Source: JADKCZ01 sp963786945 (GTDB lineage: Bacteria > Myxococcota > Myxococcia > Myxococcales > Anaeromyxobacteraceae). From it: DNA of 64,000 bases. Below, one piece after another: positions 32,317 to 41,001 of the stretch. The notes under the pieces were generated by a model. That model worked only from the letters and a program-made list of their open reading frames with translations. It searched no databases and was not told where the DNA came from. Each line of letters opens with the position of its first letter. Within the stretch, counting starts at the first letter, position 1. Made by a program: the position numbers and the translations under genes. The stretch spans positions 1 through 64,000 of the forward strand of contig CAWBAO010000005.1 of assembly GCA_963786945.1 (NCBI GenBank), read 5' to 3'.

Positions 32317-32441
32317 GAGACGATCTGTCATCGCCCGAACGGGAGGACCCACGCGGGGTTTGAGGGCGGCTCGCGGCCCCGTTGAGGGACGGTTGCGCTG
32401 ACGACCCGTCGCGTCACGCGCCTCTACGCGCGGCCGAGGAG

Positions 32442-33782
32442 CTAGACGAAGCCCAGCCTCGGGTAGGCCGGCACCGAGGCCCCCTGCGCCAGCAGGGCGT
32501 CGGTCTGGGTCGCGCCCAGCCCCAGCCAGCGCTCCAGCACCGTGGCGTACAGGCTGCGGAAGTCCACCGTGTACCTGAGGTTGCCGTTGCCATCGAGGTC
32601 GGTGAGGTCGGGGTAGGGGCCGTAGAAGCCGCCCCGCAGGCCGCGCCCCACGCAGAAGGCCAGCCCGGCGGTGCCGTGGTCGGTGCCGTTGTTGTTCTGC
32701 TGGACGCGCCGGCCGAACTCGCTCCAGGCCAGCAACATGGTCCGATCCTGGGCGTTGCCGCTGGCGGTGCTGATGGAGGCCAGGTCGTCGTAGAAGGCGG
32801 AGATGGCGCCGCCCACCGCTCGCATCAGGTTGACGTGGTCGACGGCCTGGTTGGCGTGGGTGTCGAAGCCGCCCACCCGCGTGAAGAAGACCTCGCCGTC
32901 GACGCCGCTGGCGATCATCTGCGCCACCAGCTTGAGCTGGCGCGCCAGGCCGCTGGAGAGCGCGCCGCCGTCGAGCCGGCGCAGCGGGTAGGCGGTGTCG
33001 CCGGGGTAGGGGACCGACGGGGTGCGGCCGGGGAGGGTGCCGTCCACCCCGAAGCTGCGGGTGGCCTCGAGGAAGGCCTTGCCCACCTGCGCCGCCGCCG
33101 CGTAGCCGGGAGGGCCGCCGGGGTTGGGGGCGCTCACCGCGGTGTCGAACCCGGACTGGAGCCGCGCCGCGTCCCATGGGGCGCCGAGGCGCCCGCTGCG
33201 CAGCGAGGCCGGGTAGACGAAGCCGCTCGAGCCGGTGATGGAGACGAAGCTGCGCCCCTGGCCTCGCAGCATCACCGGCAGGTCGTTGGTGACGGTGATG
33301 CCGCGCAGCACGTCGGCGGCCGGTGCGAAGGCGGCGTCGGCGAAGCGCCCCAGCCAGCCGGTCCCGGTCGGCTGGGCCGAGCCCTGGCCCCACAGGTCGG
33401 TGGAGACGAAGTGGGAGAGGTTGGGGTTGTTCATCCCGATGCCGGGGATCCAGGCCACCCGCCCGCGGTCGGACAGCAGGCTCATGCCGGTGAAGTCGGC
33501 GTGCAGGCCGGTGCCCTGGCCGATCTCGACCAGCTGCGCGGCCGGCACCGCCAGGGTGGGGCGCCGCTGCTCGTAGGCGGTGCGGTTCTTCCCGGCGGTC
33601 GGCGGCATCATGTTGAGGAAGTCGTTGCCGCCCTCGAGGTCCACGATGACCAGGATGGGCTTCTGCGGGAGCGGGGAGGCCGGCTCGAGGACGCGATCCT
33701 TCGGGGCGCAGCCGGGGAGCCCCAGCGCGGCGGCGCTGGCGGCGGTCATGCCCTGCAGGAAGCGGCGGCGGGTGATGGCCAT
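32442..33782 (-). CDS. DUF1501 family exported protein with Tat-like signal
   Basis: 446-aa protein with a twin-arginine-type N-terminus (TRRRFLQGM) and a following hydrophobic segment with a cysteine (LGLPGC), so it is exported by Tat and perhaps lipid-anchored. The fold is sulfatase/alkaline-phosphatase-like: VIVDLEGGNDFLNMMPP at the start, THANQAVDHVNLMRAV and SEFGRRVQQNNNGTDHGT later, typical of DUF1501. Its function is unknown. Start ATG 33782 follows the DUF1800 stop by 9 bp, and the two families are known to be encoded together widely. Confidence 0.85.
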   Translation of the reverse strand: MAITRRRFLQGMTAASAAALGLPGCAPKDRVLEPASPLPQKPILVIVDLEGGNDFLNMMPPTAGKNRTAYEQRRPTLAVPAAQLVEIGQGTGLHADFTGMSLLSDRGRVAWIPGIGMNNPNLSHFVSTDLWGQGSAQPTGTGWLGRFADAAFAPAADVLRGITVTNDLPVMLRGQGRSFVSITGSSGFVYPASLRSGRLGAPWDAARLQSGFDTAVSAPNPGGPPGYAAAAQVGKAFLEATRSFGVDGTLPGRTPSVPYPGDTAYPLRRLDGGALSSGLARQLKLVAQMIASGVDGEVFFTRVGGFDTHANQAVDHVNLMRAVGGAISAFYDDLASISTASGNAQDRTMLLAWSEFGRRVQQNNNGTDHGTAGLAFCVGRGLRGGFYGPYPDLTDLDGNGNLRYTVDFRSLYATVLERWLGLGATQTDALLAQGASVPAYPRLGFV

Positions 33783-33791
33783 GGCGGTCTC

Positions 33792-35444
33792 CTAGTAGAG
33801 CTGGCCGGCAGGGGAGCAGAGCACCAGGTAGGCCAGCTCGCGGGCGTCGTCCTGGGCGGCGGCGTCCCAGGTGAAGCTGGAGCCGGCGGGCCAGAGGCGG
33901 GCCAGCCAGTCGGCCTGCACCGCGGCCGGGATGGGGGCGGGCTGCAGCAGCGCCACCACCCGGTCGAGCACCTGCTGCGGCGAGGTGGGCGGCGTGGGGA
34001 ACCAGGCGTCCACGTCGCTGGGGACCAGGGCGCGTGCCACGCCACCCTGGGTGAAGGTCTCGCCCAGCGCCAGCGCCGAGGCCAGCTTGCCCCGGTAGCG
34101 GATGGTGTTGGAGTTGAGCCAGGCCAGGTCCTCGTGCCAGCCGTTGGGGCCGGCCGGGTCGAGCAGCCGCATCCCGGCGAAGTCGAAGCTGGGGGCCAGC
34201 TGCGCCCAGGCCGGGAACAGGTTCGCGGCGGCGCTGGCGGCGTCGGCCGAGGCGAGGTCGTGGCCGAGGGCGCGGGCGGCGCGCACCGTCCAGGAGACCG
34301 GCCCCTCCACCAGCGCGAAGCGGTTGGCCGGGTCGAAGAACCAGCGGCTCTTGAGGAGCACCTTGAGGGCCACCCGCAGGTCGAAGCCGGCCTCGATCCC
34401 GAGCATGGTGGCCACCTGGTCGAGGTCGGCCTGGGCCGGGGCGCCGGTGACGAAGTGCAGCACCAGCCGCCGGGCCAGGAACTGGGCCGCCTGCGTCCCC
34501 CGCGAGGTGATGATGGAGCGGAGCACGTCCTCGCCCTTGGCCATCCCGGGGGCGGCCACGCCGATGTCGGCGAAGGCCACGCCGAGGAAGGCGACCGGGC
34601 CGGTGCCGTGCCGGTTGGGCAGGGTGGTGGGCAGCGTGGTGGCGCCCAGGTTGTCCCAGCGGTACTCGCCGCTCACCGGCGAGCCGTCGTAGACGCGGAA
34701 GGTGCCGCGGGCGGCCACCCTGCTCGAGGGGCTGGTGGGATCGGTGACCACGTCGGCGGCGCGCACCGTGAAGCTCCAGCCGGAGAGGGCGCGGGCCAGC
34801 TGGGTGATGTCCTGCTGGTTGTAGCCGTTGTCGGCCCCCAGCGAGTAGAGCTCCATGGCCTCGCGCGCGTAGTTCTCGTTGGGGACGTTGCTGCCGTCGG
34901 CCCGGTTGAGCACCGAGTCGAGCCAGAGGGCCATGGCCGGGTCCTTGGAGACCGCCACGTGCAGGTCGTCGAAGCGGGCCAGGCCCAGCGTCCGCAGCGT
35001 CTCCAGCTGCTGCAGCATGAGCGCCACGCTGTTCACCTTGGACTGCCCGGTGGCGAACAGGTTGTGCCAGAAGAGCGCCAGCCGCTCCTGCATGGGGTAG
35101 GGCGAGTACTGCATGCGGAAGGCGAGGTAGGCCTGCGCCCGCGCCAGGTCGTTGCGCCAGGCCTCGGCGCCGTCCACCAGGTAGCGGTGCGGCCCGGGCA
35201 CCGCCGGCGCCAGGTTCGGCGAGGATCCCCGCTGCGGCTCGTCCACCGGGTCGGCGTGGGCCAGGGCCGCCTCGAAGGCGGCGGTGTCCACGCCGCTCCC
35301 GTCCACCCAGGCGTCGATGGCGGCGCCGGGTGGCTGGCCGGCCAGCGCCGCGGCCGCCTCGGGCGAGAGGCCGAAGCCGGCGCGACGGCCGAAGTGGAGG
35401 ACGTCGTCGGTGGTCCAGGCATCGATGGGGGTCAGGTCGGCCAC
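33792..35444 (-). CDS. DUF1800 family protein
   Basis: 550-aa helical protein of the DUF1800 family, function unknown, normally exported or periplasm-associated with a DUF1501 partner. Marks: LHFGRRAGFGLSPEAAAAL near the start, QERLALFWHNLFATG, NENYAREAMELYSLGADNGY, ITQLARALSGWSF and FLARRLVLHFV. From the GTG at 35444, which has GAGGAGGCGAGC just upstream, the protein shows no clear signal peptide. It is transcribed after the CHG lipoprotein gene and before DUF1501. Confidence 0.85.
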   Translation of the reverse strand: MADLTPIDAWTTDDVLHFGRRAGFGLSPEAAAALAGQPPGAAIDAWVDGSGVDTAAFEAALAHADPVDEPQRGSSPNLAPAVPGPHRYLVDGAEAWRNDLARAQAYLAFRMQYSPYPMQERLALFWHNLFATGQSKVNSVALMLQQLETLRTLGLARFDDLHVAVSKDPAMALWLDSVLNRADGSNVPNENYAREAMELYSLGADNGYNQQDITQLARALSGWSFTVRAADVVTDPTSPSSRVAARGTFRVYDGSPVSGEYRWDNLGATTLPTTLPNRHGTGPVAFLGVAFADIGVAAPGMAKGEDVLRSIITSRGTQAAQFLARRLVLHFVTGAPAQADLDQVATMLGIEAGFDLRVALKVLLKSRWFFDPANRFALVEGPVSWTVRAARALGHDLASADAASAAANLFPAWAQLAPSFDFAGMRLLDPAGPNGWHEDLAWLNSNTIRYRGKLASALALGETFTQGGVARALVPSDVDAWFPTPPTSPQQVLDRVVALLQPAPIPAAVQADWLARLWPAGSSFTWDAAAQDDARELAYLVLCSPAGQLY

Positions 35445-35478
35445 GCTCGCCTCCTCGCTGGTCGTTCTCGCTCGCCGT

Positions 35479-36027
35479 TCAGGGCAGGGCGCCCGCCGCG
35501 ATCCAGTTCCGCAGCGTCTGGACGGTGGGGGCGCAGAGGTTGGGGAGGCCGTAGGGCATGCGGTTGCCGTAGGCCTGGCCGGTGCCACCCGGATCGTCCT
35601 TGGTGACCTTCTCGATGAGCCAGGAGTGGGCCACGTCGCCGGCGGCCACCCGCTTCCAGCCCGCGCCGGCCGGGGCGTTCGACGGATCGACGCCGACCAG
35701 CTGGTTCCAGACCTCGGTGGCGCCGAGCGATGGCGCGAAGGAGACGTGGCCCACCGGCGAGGGCGTCCCGTGGCAGGAGGTGGCGCTGTTGGCCCCGCAG
35801 GTGCTGCGGAGCATGGGCAGGACGTGACCGGAGAAGGTCGGCGCGGCGACGGCGACGGTGATGGGGCAGGTCTCCGGCGGCGCCGGCGCGGGATCGGGGC
35901 CGGTGCCGCCACAGGCCGCCAGCAGGACGGGAAGCAGGGCCCATCGCAGCGCGGCCGTCGCCAGGGCGCGCCCGGGGCGGGCGGTGCGGCGCGAGGCGCC
36001 GTTCGGCAGGGAGGGTTCCAGACCCAT
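35479..36027 (-). CDS. Lipoprotein with a cytochrome-like CHG motif
   Basis: 182-aa lipoprotein: N-terminal basic stretch, hydrophobic helix LPVLLAAC then GGTGPD. The mature part has HVLPMLRSTCGANSATSCHG, which resembles the surface PSCyt/heme-binding segment (LxxxCxxCHG) but with seven residues between the cysteines, so covalent heme attachment is uncertain. Later segments GDVAHSWLIEKV and YGLPNLCAPTVQTLRNWIAAGA match the C-terminal helix of such domains. Start ATG at 36027. It heads the leftward CHG-DUF1800-DUF1501 operon, a common grouping for surface proteins. Confidence 0.7.
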   Translation of the reverse strand: MGLEPSLPNGASRRTARPGRALATAALRWALLPVLLAACGGTGPDPAPAPPETCPITVAVAAPTFSGHVLPMLRSTCGANSATSCHGTPSPVGHVSFAPSLGATEVWNQLVGVDPSNAPAGAGWKRVAAGDVAHSWLIEKVTKDDPGGTGQAYGNRMPYGLPNLCAPTVQTLRNWIAAGALP

Positions 36028-36137
36028 GGAACCTACGCGGCGGGCCGGGTGGCCGCCACGCCGACCCGGGGACCTCCATGGGGCGACCTGCCTTGTGCAG
36101 GGGGAAGCCACGCACCTGCACCCACCTCGACACGGCG

Positions 36138-36167
36138 TTGCAGGGGCGCGGTGGCGGCGACTAAGAA
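36138..36167 (+). promoter_or_regulatory. Putative promoter for the beta-barrel protein gene
   Basis: TTGCAG at 36138-36143, an 18-bp spacer and TAAGAA at 36162-36167, 27 bp upstream of the ATG at 36195. Confidence 0.4.
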
Positions 36168-36194
36168 CCGTGTTCACACCCCAGGAGGCAAGGC

Positions 36195-37016
36195 ATGCAC
36201 TCGTCGTCCGCCGTCCGATCGATCGCCGTCGCGCTGGCGCTCGCCGCCACCTCGACCGCCGCGGCCCAGTCGAAGCCCGTGAAGGCCCCGGCGCCGGCCC
36301 CCGTCGCCACGGTGGAGCCTCCGCTCCCGCCCCCACCCGCACCGGCACCCGCTCCGGCTCGCGCCGCCGCCGTGCGCGACGACGGTGACGGCGCCCGGGC
36401 CATGGGCACCTGGGCGCTGGTGGTCTTCAACACCAAGCCCTTCGAGTTCCCCAACACCGGCGGCGCCACCCCCATCCCGCTCACCATCTACACCATCGGG
36501 CTGCGCCGCTGGACCACCGAGCCGCTCGGCCCGTTCCGCAACTGGGGCTTCGACCTGGGCCTGGGGCTGAACTACACCAGCAGCACCATCACCCAGCCGC
36601 AGACCGGGACGCTCACCACCACGGATGGCCCCTCCACCAAGGGGTTCGGGCTCCACGGCGGCCTGCCGCTGGCCATCACCCTCCACAAGCACGCCGTCTT
36701 CGAGCTGGTGCCGGAGGCGGACGTCATCTGGGCCAAGGAGACCATCCCGGGGGCGACCAGCGCTGCCACCACCACCTACGACGGCTGGTCGGCCCGGGTC
36801 GGCGCCCGGGCCGGCTTCGAGATCTTCTTCGGCTTCATCGGCATCCCCCAGCTGGCCATCGAGGCCAGCCTCGGGGCCTACCTGAAGTTCGACAGCGTCG
36901 CCTCGACCATCGGCAACATCGAGCGGTCGACCCGGGCCTGGGGCTTCACCACCCAGCGCGGCAACGAGCCCTGGTCCATCTTCAGCGGCAGCGTCGCCGC
37001 CATGTACCACTTCTGA
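36195..37016 (+). CDS. Outer-membrane beta-barrel-like protein
   Basis: 273-aa exported protein with signal peptide ending AAAQ, followed by a proline/alanine-rich linker to about residue 62. The remainder alternates short amphipathic strands with glycine-rich turns (GLGLNYTSSTITQP, VGARAGFEIFFGF) and ends YHF, a terminal aromatic typical of outer-membrane barrels. No enzyme motif is visible. Divergent from the CHG lipoprotein cluster and with its own promoter-like element; 44 bp before the epimerase-like gene. Confidence 0.65.
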   Translation: MHSSSAVRSIAVALALAATSTAAAQSKPVKAPAPAPVATVEPPLPPPPAPAPAPARAAAVRDDGDGARAMGTWALVVFNTKPFEFPNTGGATPIPLTIYTIGLRRWTTEPLGPFRNWGFDLGLGLNYTSSTITQPQTGTLTTTDGPSTKGFGLHGGLPLAITLHKHAVFELVPEADVIWAKETIPGATSAATTTYDGWSARVGARAGFEIFFGFIGIPQLAIEASLGAYLKFDSVASTIGNIERSTRAWGFTTQRGNEPWSIFSGSVAAMYHF

Positions 37017-37060
37017 TCCACGTTCCGCCGGCTTGCCAGGCTGATCGGAGGTCACGATAC

Positions 37061-37755
37061 GTGAAGGTGATCCTCTTCGGTGCCACCGGGATGGTCGGGC
37101 AGGGCGTGCTGCGGGAGTGCCTGCGCGACCCGGGGGTGGAGCAGGTGCTCGCCGTCGGGCGCAGCCCGGTGCCGCAGCGGCACGACCGGCTTCGCCAGCT
37201 CACGGCTCCCGACCTCTTCGACCTGTCGTCGCTGGAGGGCGAGCTGGCGCGGCTTCGACGCCTGCTTCTTCTGCCTCGGCGTCTCCTCGGCCGGGCTGGG
37301 CGAGGCGGCGTACCGGCGCCTCACCCACGATCTCACCGTGTCGGTGGCGCGGGTGCTGGCCCGGATCGCGCCCGGGGATGACCTTCGTCTACGTCTCGGG
37401 GCAGGGGACCGACGCCCGCGGCCGGGCGATGTGGGCCCGGGTCAAGGGGGAGACCGAGAACGAGCTGCTCCGGCTGCCACTCCGGGCGGTGATGTTCCGG
37501 CCCGGCTTCATCCAGCCGCAGGACGGGATCGTGTCGCGGACCCGGCTCTACCGCGCCCTCTACGCCGTCTCCTCGCCGGCCTTCCCGGTGCTGAAGGTCC
37601 TCTTCCCGGGCTCGGTGACCACCACGAGGCGGGTCGGCCGGGCCATGCTGGCCGTGGCCCGGGACGGCTCGCCGCGGCCGGTGCTCGAGACCCGCGACAT
37701 CGACGAGCTCGGGGGCGGGGCAGGACGGGTCTCGTCCTCGCCGCGGGCCCGGTGA
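37061..37755 (+). CDS. NAD(P)-binding epimerase-like protein, two frameshifts
   Basis: Short-chain Rossmann protein of about 230 aa after correction: VILFGATGMVGQGVLREC carries the TGxxGxG nucleotide loop, then FDACFFCLGVSSAGL, TFVYVSGQGTD and a conserved RVKGETENELLRL. Close relatives are annotated as NAD-dependent epimerase or NmrA-like proteins; the substrate is unknown. Two frame breaks: near 37250-37253 (one extra G gives ELARFDACFF) and at GGGG 37374-37377 (one G fewer gives IAPGMTFVYVS). Start GTG 37061 with GGAGG upstream. Confidence 0.72.
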
Positions 37756-37782
37756 GGGCGCCCGGGCGCGGCGAGCCCGGGC

Positions 37783-38118
37783 TCACGCCGAGGCGGTCAC
37801 CTTCTTGACGGCCTCCTCGAGCTTCCCCTTGTCGGCGCCGATCACGGTGCCGACCACCTTGCCCCCCTTGAAGATGAGCAGGGTGGGGATGGAGCGGATG
37901 CCGAAGTTCTGCGGCACCTGCTGGTGCTCGTCGACGTCCATCTTGCCCACCTTGAGCTTCCCCTTGTAGCGGCGGGCGATGTCCTCCACCGCCGGGGCGA
38001 TGGCCTTGCAGGGTCCGCACCAGACCGCCCAGAAGTCCACCAGGACCGGCAGGTCGCTCTTCAGGACCTCCTGGTCGAAGCTGGCGTCCTGCAGGGTGAC
38101 GATGTCGGTCGAGGCCAT
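37783..38118 (-). CDS. trxA: Thioredoxin
   Basis: 111-aa thioredoxin that reduces protein disulfides in the cytosol. Active site WCGPC at residues 33-37 (C34, C37), buried aspartate region LVDFWAVW, cis-proline in IRSIPTLLIF and C-terminal GADKGKLEEAVKKV. Start ATG at 38118 with GAAGGAG upstream. It is convergent with the epimerase gene and divergent from the heme operon, with a good promoter in between. Confidence 0.95.
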   Translation of the reverse strand: MASTDIVTLQDASFDQEVLKSDLPVLVDFWAVWCGPCKAIAPAVEDIARRYKGKLKVGKMDVDEHQQVPQNFGIRSIPTLLIFKGGKVVGTVIGADKGKLEEAVKKVTASA

Positions 38119-38150
38119 GTGTGCTCCTTCACGACGGCGGTGGAGGGCCC

Positions 38151-38179
38151 TTTCTATTCGGCCCCCGCGGCGCTGGCAA
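38151..38179 (-). promoter_or_regulatory. Putative sigma-70 promoter of trxA
   Basis: On the minus strand TTGCCA (38179-38174), a 17-bp spacer and TAGAAA (38156-38151), 32 bp upstream of the trxA ATG. Confidence 0.6.
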
Positions 38180-38248
38180 GCCGCAGCGCGGGCGTGGTAA
38201 TTTCCCCCACCTGACGCGGAGTTGCGCGCCGCAGCAGAAGGACTCCGG

Positions 38249-38759
38249 ATGGCCGGGTTGCTCTTCGTCTCGCAAGCCATGATCGACTCCTGGGCCGACC
38301 AGGGTCGCATCGACTTCGTCGGCAACGTCATGACGCTGCTCTCCGGCGAGGGGCGGGACCGCAGCTACGCGCTCGAACCGGCGGTCCGCTTCCTCGCCCT
38401 GCTCGGCGCCGACGCCGATCCTCACCGCCTGCTCAAGAAGGTGAAGTCGCTGGCCCAGCTCCGGGAGCTGGGCGCCGAGGTGGTCGACGCCTCGGTGGTG
38501 CTGGGCGACGTGGCCTACGAGGTGGAGCCGGGGTTCCTCGCCGAGACCAGCGCGCTGCAGGCGGCCGCCGCGGCACGGACCGCCCCCCGCCGTCCGCCGC
38601 CCCCGCCGCCCCCGCCGCGCCGCGCCCGCCCGCCCCGTCCCCGCCCCGTCCCCGCCGGCCGTCGCCCGGCCTGCCTCCGGCCCCCTGCCGGCCAACCTCG
38701 AGGCCCGCCGCAAGGAGGCCGAGGAGCTGGCCCGCTTCCTCCTCGACAAACTCTCCTGA
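38249..38759 (+). CDS. Unknown protein heading the heme operon, one frameshift
   Basis: Protein of about 169 aa after correction; I cannot assign a family. The N-terminal 105 residues look like a compact alpha/beta domain (LFVSQAMIDSWADQGRIDF, RSYALEPAVRFLALLGAD, VVLGDVAYEVEPGFLAE). A Pro/Ala/Arg-rich linker follows and a short charged C-terminal helix (RRKEAEELARFLLDKLS). The linker lies in a C-rich tract (about 38580-38650) that must lose one base to join both ends. Start ATG 38249. It precedes the CcsA/HemX gene by 61 bp, so it may be part of the heme cluster or only adjacent. Confidence 0.6.
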
Positions 38760-38820
38760 ATCCCATGCTAGGAAGCGGCGCCACCCACCCTGACGTGGGC
38801 ACCGCCGGACACCCGAACCC

Positions 38821-39673
38821 ATGAGCCTCGAACTCCTCCGCTTCGCCGCCGGCCTCTACGCGGTCGCCGCCGCCGGCTACCTGCTCTACTTCGCGCGCCC
38901 GCGCCACACCCTGGCGGCCCGCTTCGGCAGCTGGTTCCTCTCCGGGGCCGTGGTGGTCCACCTCGCCGCCATCGGGCTGGCCTGCAAGGAGTTCGGCGGG
39001 CTGGAGTGGTTCACCATGCGCGGCGGCTTCGTGCTCACGGCGGTGCTGCTGGCCGGGACCTACCTGCTGGTGCAGCGCTTCTACCACCTGCCCTCGGTGG
39101 GGGCCTTCGTCACGCCCCTCACGCTCATCATCCTGCTGCCCACGCTCTTCGGGGAGGGGGGCGCGCCCGGCGAGGCCCCCGCGGCGCTCAAGCACCCGGC
39201 CATCACCCTGCACATCATGACCGCCTCGCTGGGCGTGGCGCTCTTCGGCCTGGCCTTCGGCGTGGCGGTCATGTACCTGCTGCAGGAGCGCGAGGTGAAG
39301 GGGAAGCGGTTCGGCGCGCTCTTCTCGCGCCTGCCGCCGCTCAACTCGCTCGACAAGCTCACCGACCGGCTGGTCCGCCTCGGCTTCCTCGTCCTTCACC
39401 GTGGCCAGCATCCTGGGCGCGGTGATCGCCCGATCGGTCTGGAAGAGCGCCTGGTCGTGGGACCCGCAGCAGGTGTCCACGCTGATGATCTGGCTGCTCT
39501 ACGGCGGCATGGTCCAGCTCCGCCACCTCGGCTGGCACGGGCGGCGCTATGCGCTGCTCACGCTGGCTGGCTTCGCCCTGCTGATGGTGTCCATCGTGAC
39601 CCTGCGCTCGGTCCCTGGGCTGACCATGCACGCCGGGGAGTACAAGGGGCCTCGCACGGAGGTCGTGAAGTGA
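38821..39673 (+). CDS. CcsA/HemX-like cytochrome c assembly protein, one frameshift
   Basis: Membrane protein of about 283 aa with eight hydrophobic helices. Family marks are GLYAVAAAGYLLYFARPR, the loop ALKHPAITLHIMTASLGVALFG, and the heme-handling segment SAWSWDPQQVSTLMIWLLYG, a variant of the W-x-x-DP-K/E motif. Related HemX/CcsA proteins precede hemA in many genomes and affect heme supply or cytochrome c maturation. The frame breaks at 39391: dropping the G reads GFLSFTVASILG. The stop overlaps the hemA start by 4 bp. Confidence 0.83.
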
Positions 39674-41001
39674 GCGAGCGCCAGCTCTTCCTGGTCGGCC
39701 TCTCGCACAAGAGCGCGCCCCTCGAGGTGCGCGAGCGGATGGCCCTGGACGGCGAGGACCTCAAGGAGGCGCTCCGGCAGCTGCGCGCCAGCCAGGGCGT
39801 GGACGAGGCCTTCGTGGTCTCCACCTGCAACCGCGTCGAGGTCTTCATCCAGGCCGAGGCCGAGGAGGCGGCGCGGGGCTTCTTCACCAGCCGCGCCCAG
39901 CAGGCCGGCGACCACCTCTACGTGAAGGCCGGGGCCGAGGCCGTCCGCCACCTCTTCCGCGTCGCCGCCAGCCTCGACTCGATGGTGGTGGGCGAGCAGC
40001 AGATCCTCGGCCAGGTGAAGGAGGCCTACGGCCTGGCCAGCGGCGTCCAGGCCGCCGGGAGCTTCATGTCCCGCCTCTGCAACCGGGCCTTCGCCACGGC
40101 CAAGCGGGTCCGGACCGAGACCGGCATCGGCAGGGGTGCCACCTCGATGTCGCAGGTGGCGGTCGACCTGGTCGAGAAGATCTTCGGGGATCTCAAGGGC
40201 CGGTCCATCCTGCTGGTGGGCGCCGGCAAGATGGGCGCGCTCTCGGCCAAGGCCCTCAAGGTGCTGGGCGCCGACCGCGTGCTGGTGACCAACCGCTCCC
40301 CGGAGCGGGGCCAGCAGCTGGCCGACCAGGTGGAGGGCCGGTTCCGGCCCTGGGGCGAGCTGGAGCAGCTGCTGGTCGAGGCCGACGTGGTGATCGTCTC
40401 CACCGGCGCCCCCACCTTCGTGCTCACCGCCGACATGGTCCGCGCCGCCATGCGCAAGCGGCGCCACCGCAACCTCTGCCTCATCGACCTGGCCGTCCCT
40501 CGCAACGTCGACCCGGCCTGCGCCGCGCTCGAGGACGTCTTCGGCTACGACGTCGACGACATGCAGAAGGTGGTGAGCGCCAGCCACGAGGCGCGGCGGG
40601 GCGAGGCCCTGAGCGCCGAGGCCATCGTCGAGGCCGAGGTCATCGCCTTCACCCGGGAGCGCGAGACCCGCGCCGCGCTGCCGGTGCTGGTGACGCTGCG
40701 CCAGCGGGCCGAGCAGATCGCCCGCGCCGAGGCCGAGCGGACCCTGGCCCGGGCCGGTGGCACGCTCGACGATCGGGCCCGGGCCTCGATCGAGGCCATG
40801 GCCCAGGCCATCGTCAACAAGCTCCTTCACCAGCCCACCATGAGGCTGAAGGCCTCCGCCGCCACCGGGGAGAGCGCCCTGGCCGGGGCCGCCGCCGAGC
40901 TGTTCGGCCTCGATCAGGCCGCCACCCCGCCTCGCCGCGGCACCCCGCTCAACGGCGCGACCGCCCCGGCCGCGCCCACCCCCACCGAGGAAGACGCGTG
41001 A
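39670..41001 (+). CDS. hemA: Glutamyl-tRNA reductase
   Basis: First committed enzyme of the C5 heme pathway: reduces glutamyl-tRNA to glutamate-1-semialdehyde using NADPH. 443 aa. The nucleophile is C53 in VVSTCNRVEVF; then SLDSMVVGEQQILGQVKEAY, the NADPH loop ILLVGAGKMGALSAKALK, and a C-terminal dimerisation helix region. Start GTG 39670 overlaps the CcsA stop (GTGA); the stop overlaps the hemC start (GTGA), so the operon is translationally coupled. This copy is intact. Confidence 0.95.
   Translation: MSERQLFLVGLSHKSAPLEVRERMALDGEDLKEALRQLRASQGVDEAFVVSTCNRVEVFIQAEAEEAARGFFTSRAQQAGDHLYVKAGAEAVRHLFRVAASLDSMVVGEQQILGQVKEAYGLASGVQAAGSFMSRLCNRAFATAKRVRTETGIGRGATSMSQVAVDLVEKIFGDLKGRSILLVGAGKMGALSAKALKVLGADRVLVTNRSPERGQQLADQVEGRFRPWGELEQLLVEADVVIVSTGAPTFVLTADMVRAAMRKRRHRNLCLIDLAVPRNVDPACAALEDVFGYDVDDMQKVVSASHEARRGEALSAEAIVEAEVIAFTRERETRAALPVLVTLRQRAEQIARAEAERTLARAGGTLDDRARASIEAMAQAIVNKLLHQPTMRLKASAATGESALAGAAAELFGLDQAATPPRRGTPLNGATAPAAPTPTEEDA

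Noticed and set aside
38580..38660. Long C-rich tract as a special regulatory repeat
   Set aside because: It reads as the Pro/Ala-rich linker of the protein and probably holds a base-count error; no ordered repeat unit is seen.
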